From positions 318,579 through 382,578 of the forward strand of contig NZ_BSFC01000019.1 of the NCBI RefSeq assembly GCF_027922145.1: DNA of 64,000 nt, written 5' to 3'. The stretch comes from Novosphingobium resinovorum (GTDB lineage: Bacteria; Pseudomonadota; Alphaproteobacteria; Sphingomonadales; Sphingomonadaceae). The position numbers and the translations under genes are program-made. Positions 25,074 through 33,461 of this stretch are shown here, in pieces; within the stretch, counting starts at the first letter, position 1; every line of letters starts with the position of its first letter. The notes beneath the pieces are model-generated. The model had not been told where the DNA came from. It saw nothing but the letters and a program-made list of their open reading frames with translations, and searched no databases.

Positions 25074-26351
25074 TCATTTTCCAATGCAGAAACGGCCGAA
25101 CAGAGCGTCGAGCATGTCCTCGGTCGTCGCCCGGCCGACGAGCCCGTCGAACGCCACACGCGCGCGGCGCAGGCACTCCGCGACCAGCAACGGGTCGGTC
25201 TCATGACGTGTCGCGCGCAAGGCCAGTTCGGCATCGGTCAGGAACGCATGCTGCCGCGCATTGAGGGCCGCATCACCGGGTCGCGGCATCGCGTGCCGCG
25301 CAGTCTCGATAAGGTCATCGCGCAGGGCATCGAGGCCCTCGCCGGTCACCGCTGAAATCGCATGGCGCGCCGCCGGGTTCGGGCGAGCCGAGGGTGTGTC
25401 GATCTGCGGGGTCACTTCCCACGCCGCGTCAGGCCCCTCCCCCGCCGCTCCAAGCCAGAGCACGAGGTCAGCCCGGTCCAGCGCCGCACGGGCGCGATCG
25501 ATACCGATCGCCTCGATCACATCGTCCGTCTCGTCGCGCAGACCGGCGGTGTCGGCGAAGACGAACGGCACGCCGCCGATGGCGACGGCGCGTGTCAGGA
25601 CGTCACGGGTGGTTCCGGCGAGTGGCGCGGTGATCGCCGCCTCGTCCTCTACCAGCGCATTGAACAGGGTGCTCTTGCCTGCGTTTGGCGGACCGGCCAG
25701 CACCACGCGAAAGCCCTCGCGCAGAGTCTCCGCGCGGGGACGCGAGAGCCAGTCGGACACTTCGGTCGCCAGGGCGTCGATGCGAGCGATGAAGTCGGCA
25801 GGGAGGTCCGCGACATCGTCTTCGTCCCCGAAATCGAGAACCGCCTCCACCGATGCCGATGCGGTGAGCACCCGCATGCGCCAGTCATCCACCTGCCGGG
25901 ACAAGGCCCCGCCCGCCATGGCGATGGCGCTGCGCCGCTGCAGTTCGGTCTCGGCCGAGAGCAGGTCGGCCAGCCCCTCGGCCTCGGCAAGATCGATGCG
26001 GCCATTGGCGAAGGCACGGCGGGTGAACTCCCCCGGGACGGCGCGGCGCAAACCGGGAAGATCGGCCAGCGCCCCCTCGACCGCAGCGACGACGGCCTTG
26101 CCACCATGCAGATGCAGTTCGGCCAGGTCCTCGCCGGTTGCCGTGTTCGGCCCGGGAAACCAGAGAACAAGCGCATGGTCGAGCACTGTTCCACGTGAAA
26201 CACTCAGGCGCTTATAGCTGGCGCGCCGCGGTGTGGGGATGGCCCCGGCAAGGCTCGACAGCGCCTCCCCGGCCCTCGGCCCGCTTATCCGGATTACGGC
26301 GATGGCGGCAGGCGGAGAGCCGCTGGAAAGCGCGAAGATCGTATCGTCCAT
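25074..26351 (-). CDS. mnmE: tRNA modification GTPase MnmE
   Basis: A 425-residue GTPase partner of MnmG. The N-terminal THF-binding domain starts DTIFALSSGSPPAAIAVIRI. The G domain has its P-loop at GPPNAGKS (residues 220-227), switch and TTRD near LAGTTRDVL, and DTAGLRD. The protein ends with the catalytic FCIGK (CxGK) motif. The length is near the short end of the family. A parS site (26187-26202) lies in its N-terminal coding part. Confidence 0.97.
   Translation of the reverse strand: MDDTIFALSSGSPPAAIAVIRISGPRAGEALSSLAGAIPTPRRASYKRLSVSRGTVLDHALVLWFPGPNTATGEDLAELHLHGGKAVVAAVEGALADLPGLRRAVPGEFTRRAFANGRIDLAEAEGLADLLSAETELQRRSAIAMAGGALSRQVDDWRMRVLTASASVEAVLDFGDEDDVADLPADFIARIDALATEVSDWLSRPRAETLREGFRVVLAGPPNAGKSTLFNALVEDEAAITAPLAGTTRDVLTRAVAIGGVPFVFADTAGLRDETDDVIEAIGIDRARAALDRADLVLWLGAAGEGPDAAWEVTPQIDTPSARPNPAARHAISAVTGEGLDALRDDLIETARHAMPRPGDAALNARQHAFLTDAELALRATRHETDPLLVAECLRRARVAFDGLVGRATTEDMLDALFGRFCIGK
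26187..26202. promoter_or_regulatory. parS site TGTTCCACGTGAAACA
   Basis: It lies within the mnmE 5' coding region and joins half-sites TGTTCCAC and GTGAAACA. It is 6.1 kb left of the predicted origin. Confidence 0.88.
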
Positions 26352-26388
26352 ATGCCCACCCTCCCCTAGCAGGGAGGCGGAGCGGACG

Positions 26389-26649
26389 CTACTCGCCCTT
26401 CTTGGGCTTGGCGCCGCTCATCGCCATGGCCACGCCGTTTTCAAGGAACTGCTGAAACAGCTTCAGCCCCATCTGCCCCATCGGCGCGACCTGCTTGGCC
26501 AGTTCGTTCATCTGGTCGAAGTTGGTGGTGCCCTGCATCGCGTTGGTCAGCGCATCGACGTAAGCCTCGTTCGCACGGGTGACGTCGGGCAGGCCGAGGA
26601 AACGGCGCGCCTCTTCAGGGGAGCATTCGACCTCGACATTGACCTTCAT
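26389..26649 (-). CDS. DUF6489 family small protein
   Basis: An 86-residue protein starting MKVNVEVECSPEEARRFLGL, with LPDVTRANEAYVDALTNAMQ and ending in GAKPKKGE. This pattern is the alphaproteobacterial DUF6489 family of unknown function. An amphipathic helix with MGQMGLKLFQQFLENG suggests oligomerisation. It lies 37 bases upstream of mnmE and probably leads its operon. Confidence 0.85.
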   Translation of the reverse strand: MKVNVEVECSPEEARRFLGLPDVTRANEAYVDALTNAMQGTTNFDQMNELAKQVAPMGQMGLKLFQQFLENGVAMAMSGAKPKKGE

Positions 26650-26750
26650 CGCTCGGCTCCCGCTGAATTATCGCAGCATGACTGACACATGCGCTTGGCA
26701 AAGTCCAATCCAAGTGCCTTACTCGCCGCAAAGCGAACAGGAGAACAGAC

Positions 26751-27449
26751 ATGGCCACGAACACCGAGATTCCCACCCTCGACGGTGACGGCACCTTCCC
26801 TGCTTACGTCGCCGCTCCCGAAGGCACGCCGCGCGGCGCGATCATCGTGCAGCAGGAAATCTTCGGCGTGGACGAAGGCATCCGCCGCAAGGCCGACCAG
26901 TGGGCCGCGAAAGGGTATCTCGCAGTCGCCCCTGACACGTTCTGGCGGCAGAAGCCGGGCATCGAGCTGAGCCCTTACGTAGAGGCGGAAATGCAGGCCG
27001 CGCTGGGCCATATGATGAGCCACGACTTCGACCTCGGCATGCGGGATATCGAAGCCGCGATCCACTGGATCCGCCGCGAGAAGCAGGTCGAGAAAGTCGG
27101 CTTCGTCGGCTTCTGCATGGGCGGCAAGATCGCTTACATGGCCGCCGCGCGGACCGACATCGACGCCTCGGTCGGCTACTACGGCGTGATGATCGACCAG
27201 ATGCTGAACGAGAAGCACGCGATCGCCCGCCCCCTCATGCTGCATATCCCCACCGCCGACCACTTCGTCAGCCCCGAAGCGCAGAAGGCGATGCACGAAG
27301 GCCTGGACGATCACCCGAAGGTCACGCTGCATGACTACGAAGGGCTCGACCATGGCTTCGCCGCCGAGATCGGTGCGCGCCGCGACGAGGTAGGCGCCGA
27401 ACTTGCCGACGGTCGCACCGAAGCCTTCTTCGCCGCGCACATCGGCTGA
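26751..27449 (+). CDS. Dienelactone hydrolase family protein
   Basis: A 232-residue alpha/beta hydrolase. The Cys nucleophile lies in GFVGFCMGGKIAY at about residues 119-131, the Asp in HIPTADHFV and the His in GLDHGFA, giving the Cys-Asp-His triad of dienelactone hydrolases. IIVQQEIFGVDEGIRRKADQ is the family entry motif. It likely cleaves a lactone or ester; no aromatic-degradation genes are nearby. The ATG at 26751 follows CAGGAGAACAGAC. It is 11 bases upstream of the oxidoreductase gene. Confidence 0.92.
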   Translation: MATNTEIPTLDGDGTFPAYVAAPEGTPRGAIIVQQEIFGVDEGIRRKADQWAAKGYLAVAPDTFWRQKPGIELSPYVEAEMQAALGHMMSHDFDLGMRDIEAAIHWIRREKQVEKVGFVGFCMGGKIAYMAAARTDIDASVGYYGVMIDQMLNEKHAIARPLMLHIPTADHFVSPEAQKAMHEGLDDHPKVTLHDYEGLDHGFAAEIGARRDEVGAELADGRTEAFFAAHIG

Positions 27450-27460
27450 GAGGACGGGAC

Positions 27461-28429
27461 ATGACCAGCAGCTATCGCATGATCGTGCGCGCCCACGGTG
27501 GCCCGGAAGTCATCGAGCGGGAGGACTTCGCGATCCCGTCGCCTGCTCCCGGCGAAGTGGTAATCGAGACCGAAGCGGTCGGGCTCAATTTCATCGATAC
27601 CTACTATCGCAAGGGCCTCTACCCCGATGCCCTGCCGCTTAGCCTCGGCTCCGAGAGCGTGGGCCGGATCGTCGCCATAGGTGACGGCGTGACCGACCTG
27701 GCGGTAGGCGAGCGCGTCGGCACGACGCAGAACGGCGGAGCCTACGCCACGCATCGCGCGATCCCCGCAGCCAAGGCCATGCGCATCCCCGAAGGCATCG
27801 CCCCGGAGGTGGCGGCCGCCGTCATGCTCAAGGGGCTGACCGCTTGCTACCTTGCCGAAGACACCTTCCCGGCGAAGGCCGGCGACGTCGCGCTGGTGCA
27901 CTCGGCCGCTGGCGGTGTCGGATCGCTCCTGGTGCCCTGGCTGCTCGACAAGGGCGTCACCGTCATCGCCCACTCGGGATCGCCCGATAAGGCCGCGCAG
28001 GTGCCCGCAGAACATTCCCTGTCCTGCAGATTCGCCGACCTGCCCGCGGCGGTACAAGACATCACCAACGGCGCCCTGTGCCATGTCGTCTACGACGGCG
28101 TCGGCGCGGCAAGCTGGGATGCCTCGATCGCGTCCCTGCGCAAGCGCGGCCTGATGGTGAGCTACGGCAACGCCTCGGGCGCGGTGCCGCCCATCGGGAT
28201 GCTCGACCTGATGCGGGGCGGATCGCTCTACGCGACAAGGCCGACGCTGGCGGACTACATCGCTACGCCCGAAATGCTGGCGACGAATGCGGAAAAGCTG
28301 TTCGGGCGGATCGCCTCGGGCGTGCTGGCGCCGAAGATCGGGCAGACTTTCGCTCTGGCGGATGCTGCGGAGGCCCACCGGGCACTGGAGAGCCGGGCGA
28401 CTACGGGGTCTACCGTTCTCATTCCTTGA
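27461..28429 (+). CDS. NADPH:quinone oxidoreductase (zinc-free MDR family)
   Basis: A 322-residue medium-chain reductase. The N-terminal part has GLNFIDTYYRKGLYP and SLGSESVGRIVAIGDGV. The NADPH-binding core is VHSAAGGVGSLLVPWL, with YDGVGAASWDAS and a C-terminal RPTLADYIATPEML. No zinc-ligand pattern is seen, matching Qor-type enzymes. It probably forms a two-gene unit with the dienelactone hydrolase. Confidence 0.92.
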   Translation: MTSSYRMIVRAHGGPEVIEREDFAIPSPAPGEVVIETEAVGLNFIDTYYRKGLYPDALPLSLGSESVGRIVAIGDGVTDLAVGERVGTTQNGGAYATHRAIPAAKAMRIPEGIAPEVAAAVMLKGLTACYLAEDTFPAKAGDVALVHSAAGGVGSLLVPWLLDKGVTVIAHSGSPDKAAQVPAEHSLSCRFADLPAAVQDITNGALCHVVYDGVGAASWDASIASLRKRGLMVSYGNASGAVPPIGMLDLMRGGSLYATRPTLADYIATPEMLATNAEKLFGRIASGVLAPKIGQTFALADAAEAHRALESRATTGSTVLIP

Positions 28430-28546
28430 AGATATTGGAAGATAAGGGAATCTGGGGCCCCTTCGACAAGCTCACAGGACTCCCATACCCCGGAAATGTC
28501 GGCGTTGAGCGTGCAGCAGGGTTGTGCGCAATAGCTTTACCCACCT

Positions 28547-28623
28547 CGTCATTGCGAGCGAAGCGAAGCAATCCAGAGCAGTTCGGAACCGCCCTGGATT
28601 GCTTCGCTTCGCTCGCAATGACG
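28547..28623. repeat. GTCATTGCGAGC palindromic element, copy 5, in a 318-base gene-free gap
   Basis: Hairpin between the convergent oxidoreductase gene and rho. The variable dinucleotide is GA. The rest of the 28430-28747 gap holds a lone half of the CCTTCGACAAGCTC repeat (28458-28477), the rho terminator and the gene-end element. No gene is visible there. Confidence 0.9.
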
Positions 28624-28676
28624 AAGGGATGGTTCGTAGAGGTTTTGCATCGCTGGCTTTGTCGATCTCGAAAATG

Positions 28677-28709
28677 AAAAAGGCGCCGCTGCACGCGCAG
28701 CGACGCCAA
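28677..28709 (-). terminator. Intrinsic terminator downstream of rho
   Basis: On the minus strand GGCGTCGCTGC-GCGT-GCAGCGGCGCC is followed by TTTTTC, a strong GC-rich hairpin with a T-run. Confidence 0.82.
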
Positions 28710-28713
28710 TTTC

Positions 28714-28747
28714 GGGGTCTGGGGCAACGGCCCAGGACCTTCCCTTT
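28714..28747 (-). repeat. Gene-end element shared with the sugar dehydrogenase gene
   Basis: Directly after the rho stop on the minus strand, a purine-rich spacer precedes GTCCTGGGCCGTTGCCCCAG and ACCCCG. It closely matches 17830-17867, also placed immediately after a stop codon. Confidence 0.6.
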
Positions 28748-30004
28748 TTACTGGTTCATCGTCGAGAAGAAGTCTTCGTTGGTCTTCGAATCCTTGATCT
28801 TGTCGAGCAGGAATTCCATCGCGTCGATGGTGCCCATCTGCATGAGGATGCGGCGCAGCACCCACATCTTGGTGAGCTGATCCTTCGCCACGAGCAGTTC
28901 TTCCTTGCGGGTGCCGGACTTGCCGACGTCGAGCGCCGGGAAGATGCGCTTGTCGGCCACCTTGCGGTCGAGGACGATTTCCGAGTTACCGGTGCCCTTG
29001 AACTCTTCGAAGATGACTTCGTCCATGCGGCTGCCGGTGTCGATCAGGGCCGTCGCGATGATGGAGAGCGAGCCGCCCTCCTCGATGTTGCGCGCGGCGC
29101 CGAAGAAGCGCTTGGGGCGCTGCAGGGCGTTGGCATCGACACCGCCGGTCAGCACCTTGCCCGAGCTGGGCACCACGGTGTTGTAGGCGCGGCCGAGGCG
29201 GGTGATCGAGTCCAGCAGGATGACCACGTCGCGCTTGTGCTCGACAAGGCGCTTGGCCTTTTCGATCACCATTTCGGCGACCTGGACGTGGCGCTGCGCG
29301 GGTTCGTCGAAGGTGGAGGAGATGACCTCGCCCTTCACGCTGCGCTGCATGTCGGTGACTTCCTCGGGGCGCTCATCGACGAGCAGGACGAGGAGGAACA
29401 CCTCGGGGTGGTTGTCGGTGATGGCCTTGGCCATGTTCTGCAGCAGCACGGTCTTACCCGTACGCGGCGGCGCCACGATCAGCGCGCGCTGGCCTTTGCC
29501 CTGCGGCGAGACGAGGTCGATCACGCGGGCCGACTTGTCCTTGACCGTGGGATCGAGGGTGTCGAGGCGCAGGCGTTCGTTCGGATAGAGCGGCGTCAGG
29601 TTGTCGAAGTTGACGCGGTGGCGCACCGCGTCGGGATCGTCGAAGTTGACGCTCATCAGCTTGGTGATGGCGAAGTAGCGCTCGCCTTCCTTGGGGGCAC
29701 GGATTTCGCCTTCGACGGTGTCGCCGGTGCGCAGGCCCCATTTACGGACCTGGTTCGGCGAGACGTAGATATCGTCGGGCCCGGCGAGGTAATTCGCCTC
29801 TGCGTTGCGCAGGAAGCCGAAACCGTCGGTCAGCACTTCGATGGTGCCCTGTCCGATGATTTCCTCGCCGTCTTCAGCCACTTCCTTGAGGATGGCGAAG
29901 ATCAGATCCTGACGGCGCAGCGTGGAGGCGCTTTCGACGCCCAGTTCCTCTGCCATTTCGACCAGCTCGGCCGATGACTTCTTCTTGAGTTCTTTGAGAT
30001 GCAT
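28748..30004 (-). CDS. rho: Transcription termination factor Rho
   Basis: A 418-residue hexameric RNA helicase that ends transcription. It begins [20 protein letters not shown] (the Rho N-domain). The RNA-binding cold-shock-like domain has [20 protein letters not shown]. Walker A is APPRTGKT (residues 178-185), with [13 protein letters not shown] and the Q-loop-type [10 protein letters not shown]. The ATG at 30004 gives the standard N-terminus; the upstream extension is not conserved. rho beside hemJ/hemE is the usual alphaproteobacterial origin-proximal order. Confidence 0.97.
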   Translation of the reverse strand: MHLKELKKKSSAELVEMAEELGVESASTLRRQDLIFAILKEVAEDGEEIIGQGTIEVLTDGFGFLRNAEANYLAGPDDIYVSPNQVRKWGLRTGDTVEGEIRAPKEGERYFAITKLMSVNFDDPDAVRHRVNFDNLTPLYPNERLRLDTLDPTVKDKSARVIDLVSPQGKGQRALIVAPPRTGKTVLLQNMAKAITDNHPEVFLLVLLVDERPEEVTDMQRSVKGEVISSTFDEPAQRHVQVAEMVIEKAKRLVEHKRDVVILLDSITRLGRAYNTVVPSSGKVLTGGVDANALQRPKRFFGAARNIEEGGSLSIIATALIDTGSRMDEVIFEEFKGTGNSEIVLDRKVADKRIFPALDVGKSGTRKEELLVAKDQLTKMWVLRRILMQMGTIDAMEFLLDKIKDSKTNEDFFSTMNQ

Positions 30005-30200
30005 TTTCGTGAATTCCAGATGGATTTGTAGTGTCGGCCGGCGGGATCGATGGGCTTGGGGAAAGCAGATCCAGGCAGGAGACAAAGGCTCGCGCCCTGT
30101 TGCCGGAACGCCGCTCAGATACGCATTCGCGGCGGCTCGGTCAACGAGTCAATCCGCAGGGCGGCAGGCCGGTGGGGTGAATCGAAATCGAGGCGCGAAA

Positions 30201-30282
30201 GCCCACCCCCAACCCCTCCCGCAAGCAGGAGGGGAGCGAGACTTGCTGAGCCGAAGGCGAAGCTAGTCGCAGCGGGGTGGGC
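30201..30282. repeat. Dispersed repeat (CCCACCCC ... CCTCCCGC family)
   Basis: Outer arms GCCCACCCCC (30201) and GCGGGGTGGGC (ending 30282) enclose CCCCTCCCGCAAGCAGGAGGGG. The same family, rearranged, is at 41203-41346. It abuts the stop of the next minus-strand gene and fills the gap upstream of rho. Confidence 0.75.
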
Positions 30283-30618
30283 CTAGCGAGCGCCCTCGTA
30301 CTTGTCCTTCCACGCCTCGAACTGCCCTGCGAGCGGGTCCAGCTGAGCATGACAGCGCGCCTTGTCGGCCTGATAGGTCTGTGCCCCGTACCCCGGCGCC
30401 TCGAGGATCGCGTCCAGCGCGGCAGTGATGTCCAGTTGCGGGGAACGCGCCTGAATCCGGCCGAAGTAGTACAGCGCGCCGCCGTCCACTTTCGTCCGCA
30501 AGTCCCCCTGCACCTTCCCGGCCGCAACCGAGAGATAGGCCAGACAGTGAAGATCGTCCTGCTCCGCCTGCGGCAGCGCGGAGAGAGACAACGCGGCGGC
30601 AAGCAGGGAAACTATCAT
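30283..30618 (-). CDS. Exported hypothetical protein
   Basis: A 111-residue protein with a short signal peptide (MIVSLLAAALSLSALPQAEQ) and a helical soluble part containing two cysteines (LHCLAYLSVAAGKVQ and KARCHAQLDPLAGQ) that could form a disulfide. It lies 13 bases downstream of hemJ on the same strand, so it is likely co-transcribed. I recognise no family. The stop abuts a repeat element. Confidence 0.7.
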   Translation of the reverse strand: MIVSLLAAALSLSALPQAEQDDLHCLAYLSVAAGKVQGDLRTKVDGGALYYFGRIQARSPQLDITAALDAILEAPGYGAQTYQADKARCHAQLDPLAGQFEAWKDKYEGAR

Positions 30619-30631
30619 AACCTCACTCCGT

Positions 30632-31072
30632 TCAGAACGGCTTCACGACCACCAGAATGACGATCACCACCGCCGCCAGGCCCGGAACCTCGTTCAGCAG
30701 GCGCAGCTTCTTGCCGGTCAGCGGCCGCTCGCCGCGCGCCAGCTTCTTCGCATAGCCGACCAGCCAGCCGTGATAGCCTGAGAGAGCCACCACGAAGAGC
30801 AACTTGGCATGAAGCCACCCTTGATCGAACGCACCGATCGAAAGCGCTGTAAGCACCCCCAGAACCCACGTGAGCACCATCGAGGGCGTCAGGATGATCG
30901 ACCGCAGCTTCGCCTCGCGATCGACCCAGCGCGCCTCTTCCGCCGAGCCGGGATCGCTCTCCTGGTGATAGACGAAATAGCGCGGCAGCATGAACAGCCC
31001 CGCCATCCAGAAGATCACGAAGATGACGTGCCCGGCCTTGAGCCAGGGATAGAGACTTGCGAGAATTGCCAT
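30632..31072 (-). CDS. hemJ: Protoporphyrinogen IX oxidase, HemJ type
   Basis: A 146-residue inner-membrane protein with four or five hydrophobic segments. The opening WLKAGHVIFVIFWMAGLFML and LPRYFVYHQE are the HemJ signature, including the conserved His at about residue 15. Further on are SMVLTWVLGV, WLHAKLLFVVALSGYHGWL and a conserved tail RLLNEVPGLAAV. It oxidises protoporphyrinogen to protoporphyrin in haem synthesis. It lies next to hemE, separated by a palindromic repeat, and both are minus strand. Confidence 0.93.
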   Translation of the reverse strand: MAILASLYPWLKAGHVIFVIFWMAGLFMLPRYFVYHQESDPGSAEEARWVDREAKLRSIILTPSMVLTWVLGVLTALSIGAFDQGWLHAKLLFVVALSGYHGWLVGYAKKLARGERPLTGKKLRLLNEVPGLAAVVIVILVVVKPF

Positions 31073-31124
31073 GGTGGAAGCCCTTTAGCGCGTCGTCATG
31101 CCAGTCTCAACCAAAGCCTTGAAT

Positions 31125-31200
31125 CGTCATTGCGAGCGGAGCGAAGCAATCCAGAGTCGCGTAAACCGCCTTGGATTGCTTCGCTCCGCTCGCAATGACG
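31125..31200. repeat. GTCATTGCGAGC palindromic element, copy 6
   Basis: Lies between hemE and hemJ, here between genes in the same direction. The variable dinucleotide is GG, compensated as CC in the opposite arm. Confidence 0.9.
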
Positions 31201-31229
31201 AAGGGTGGTTCAATTCAATCCCGTCGCGC

Positions 31230-32255
31230 TCAACGCTCCCAGCTGCGAACGATCGCCAGCAACTGCTCGACATTCGCGATCGGGGTGAACTGGCCGATGC
31301 CGTGGCCGAGGTTGAACACGTGGGGACGGTCCGCGAAAGCGTCAAGCACCGCGCGGGCCTGCCGGTCGAGGTCCTCGCCGCCCGCCAGCAGGAGCAGCGG
31401 ATCGAGATTGCCCTGTACCGGCAGCCCTTGGGGAAGTTCGCGCGCAGCCCAGATCGGGTCGATGGTCTCGTCGATTCCGACCGCGTCGACTCCGGTTTCG
31501 CGGGCATAGGCGGGAAGTTTCTCGCCCGAGCCCTTCGGGAAGCCGATGATCGGAGTCTCGGGGTGACGCGCCTTCACGGCAGCGGTGATTGCGGCATTGG
31601 GGGCGATCACCCAGCGCTCGAACTGCGCGGGCGAGAGACTGCCTGCCCATGAATCGAACAGCTGCACCGCTTCGGCGCCGGCCTCGATCTGGCCGCACAG
31701 GTATTCCACGGTCACCTGAGTCACCGCATCGATGATTGCTTCGAAGGCGTCCGGATCGCGATAGGCCATGGCGCGGGTGTCGTGCTGGTCGCGACTCCCC
31801 TCGCCTGCCACCATGTAGGTCGCGACGGTCCAGGGCGAACCGGCGAAACCGAGCATCGTCTTGTCGTCATCAAGCTGGGCGCGAACCTTCCGCACGGTCT
31901 CGTAGATCGGCGAAAGACGCTCAGGCACCCGAGTCAGCCCCTCCAGCGCATTGTCCACAAGCCGCGGAGTCAGTTTCGGCCCCTCTCCGGCGAGGAACTG
32001 GAGGTCCTGCCCCATCGCGTAAGGCACGATCAGGATGTCGGAAAACAGGATGGCGCCATCGAAGCCGAAACGGCGGATCGGTTGCAGGGTGATCTCGGCG
32101 GCGGCGTCCGTATCGTAGACGAGCGCGAGAAAACCGCCCTTTTCGGCGCGCAACTCGCGGTATTCGGGGAGGTAGCGGCCAGCCTGGCGCATGAGCCACA
32201 GCGGCCGCCTGCGCGCGTTGTTTCCGCGCAGAGTTTCGAGGAGGATTCCGGGCAT
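31230..32255 (-). CDS. hemE: Uroporphyrinogen decarboxylase
   Basis: A 341-residue cytoplasmic enzyme that converts uroporphyrinogen III to coproporphyrinogen III. The N-terminal RRRPLWLMRQAGRYLPEYRE holds the substrate-binding arginines. DILIVPYAMGQDLQF, GFAGSPWTVATYMVAG and the late FNLGHGIGQFTP are also diagnostic. The ATG at 32255 is used; two TTG codons just upstream are unlikely starts. Its 5' end borders the predicted origin, the conserved alphaproteobacterial arrangement, and a TTGTCCACA DnaA-box-like sequence lies inside it at 31951-31959. Confidence 0.96.
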   Translation of the reverse strand: MPGILLETLRGNNARRRPLWLMRQAGRYLPEYRELRAEKGGFLALVYDTDAAAEITLQPIRRFGFDGAILFSDILIVPYAMGQDLQFLAGEGPKLTPRLVDNALEGLTRVPERLSPIYETVRKVRAQLDDDKTMLGFAGSPWTVATYMVAGEGSRDQHDTRAMAYRDPDAFEAIIDAVTQVTVEYLCGQIEAGAEAVQLFDSWAGSLSPAQFERWVIAPNAAITAAVKARHPETPIIGFPKGSGEKLPAYARETGVDAVGIDETIDPIWAARELPQGLPVQGNLDPLLLLAGGEDLDRQARAVLDAFADRPHVFNLGHGIGQFTPIANVEQLLAIVRSWER

Positions 32256-32601
32256 CGCGTCACGTCCCAACAAAAAAAATAGAAATTTTATATAAGGATG
32301 ATGGAGTCTGTTGGCCCTGTGGATATCGGGGATTGGCTCGCCTTGCCCGATTTACCCCCGGATGAACAGATTGAAGAGTCAGATGCGACTCTTGGACGAG
32401 AGTGAGTCAACGAAAGGTTGTTCGCCTTGTCCACAGGGTGTGGGAAGAGTCGGCCCGCCTGTCCAGAAACTGACTCGGTGAATCCCCATAGCGGGCAGGA
32501 AATGCCGCTGAGGAGTTTTCACCGAGTTGTCACCGGGCTCCTCCCATGGTTTATGCCGCCACATATCCACACCCCTTGCCCTTCGGAGGCCCTGAGCCGG
32601 C
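32256..32601. other. Predicted chromosomal replication origin (oriC)
   Basis: The 346-base gap between divergent hemE and ppsR/DUF299 is the conserved origin position in Caulobacter and Rickettsia. It contains an AT-rich block at 32270-32295 (A-run then TTTTATATAA), a candidate unwinding element. DnaA-box-like sequences are ATATCCACA on the minus strand (32318-32326), TTGTCCACA (32427-32435) and ATATCCACA (32563-32571), each 8 of 9 to TTATCCACA. An inverted repeat AAGAGTC-AGATGC-GACTCTT lies at 32374-32393. GANTC methylation sites start at 32304, 32376, 32387, 32404, 32447, 32472 and 32480. No gene is visible. Confidence 0.85.
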
Positions 32602-33450
32602 ATGGCGCGTTTCCACCTGCACCTCCTGTCAGATTCCACCGGCGAAACGCTGGAGATGATCGCCAAGGCGGCCCTCGCGCAGTTCGACGACGACGGCGAA
32701 GTCCTGCGGCATTTCTGGCCGATGGTCCGCTCGCAGCAGCACCTCGATCGGATCATGGGCGAGATTTCCGCGAACCCGGGCCTCGTCTTCTTCACCCTGG
32801 TGAACGAGGAGACGCGCGGGCGCCTCGAAGAGAGGTGCCAGCAACTCGGCCTGCCTGCGATCGCGGTGCTCGACGGGGTGACCGACGCGCTCGAGGCGCT
32901 GCTGGGGCAGGAGGCGAAGGGACGTCCGGGCCGCCAGCACCGGCTCGACGACGCCTATTTCGCGCGCGTCGATGCGATCCAGTTCACCATCGCCCATGAC
33001 GACGGCGTGTTGTGGGAAGAGTGGGAGGAAGCCGATATCCTGCTCGCCGGGGTGTCGCGCACCAGCAAGACGCCGACCTCGATCTATCTCGCCAATCGCG
33101 GGTACAAGGTGGCGAACATCCCGATCGTCGTCGAAAGCCCGCCGCCGCAGATGCTGTTCGGACTGCGCCATCCGCTGGTGGTCGGCCTGACGACCGCGCC
33201 CGACCGGCTGATCCAGATCCGCCGCAACCGCCTGCTCTCGCTCAGCCAGTCGCCCGACACCGACTATGTCGCGACCGACGCGGTGGAGAGCGAGCTGAAA
33301 TATGCGCGGCGCATGTTCGCGGACAATTCCTGGCCGGTGATCGACGTCACCCGCCGCTCGATCGAGGAGACCGCTGCGGCGGTGATCAACCTCTATAACG
33401 AACGCAAGGCAGCGGGCCAGACCGGCCAGGTCGGCCCGAAGCCCATCTAG
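32602..33450 (+). CDS. ppsR: Pyruvate, phosphate dikinase / PEP synthase regulatory protein (DUF299)
   Basis: A 282-residue bifunctional ADP-dependent kinase and Pi-dependent pyrophosphorylase that switches PPDK or PEP synthase off and on. [20 protein letters not shown] opens the protein, and the P-loop-like [20 protein letters not shown] lies at about residues 150-169. [15 protein letters not shown] and the late [18 protein letters not shown] are family motifs. It starts at an ATG at 32602 beside the predicted origin and heads the plus-strand run maf-aroE-coaE. Confidence 0.95.
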   Translation: MARFHLHLLSDSTGETLEMIAKAALAQFDDDGEVLRHFWPMVRSQQHLDRIMGEISANPGLVFFTLVNEETRGRLEERCQQLGLPAIAVLDGVTDALEALLGQEAKGRPGRQHRLDDAYFARVDAIQFTIAHDDGVLWEEWEEADILLAGVSRTSKTPTSIYLANRGYKVANIPIVVESPPPQMLFGLRHPLVVGLTTAPDRLIQIRRNRLLSLSQSPDTDYVATDAVESELKYARRMFADNSWPVIDVTRRSIEETAAAVINLYNERKAAGQTGQVGPKPI

Positions 33451-33461
33451 CAGAGTTTTCC

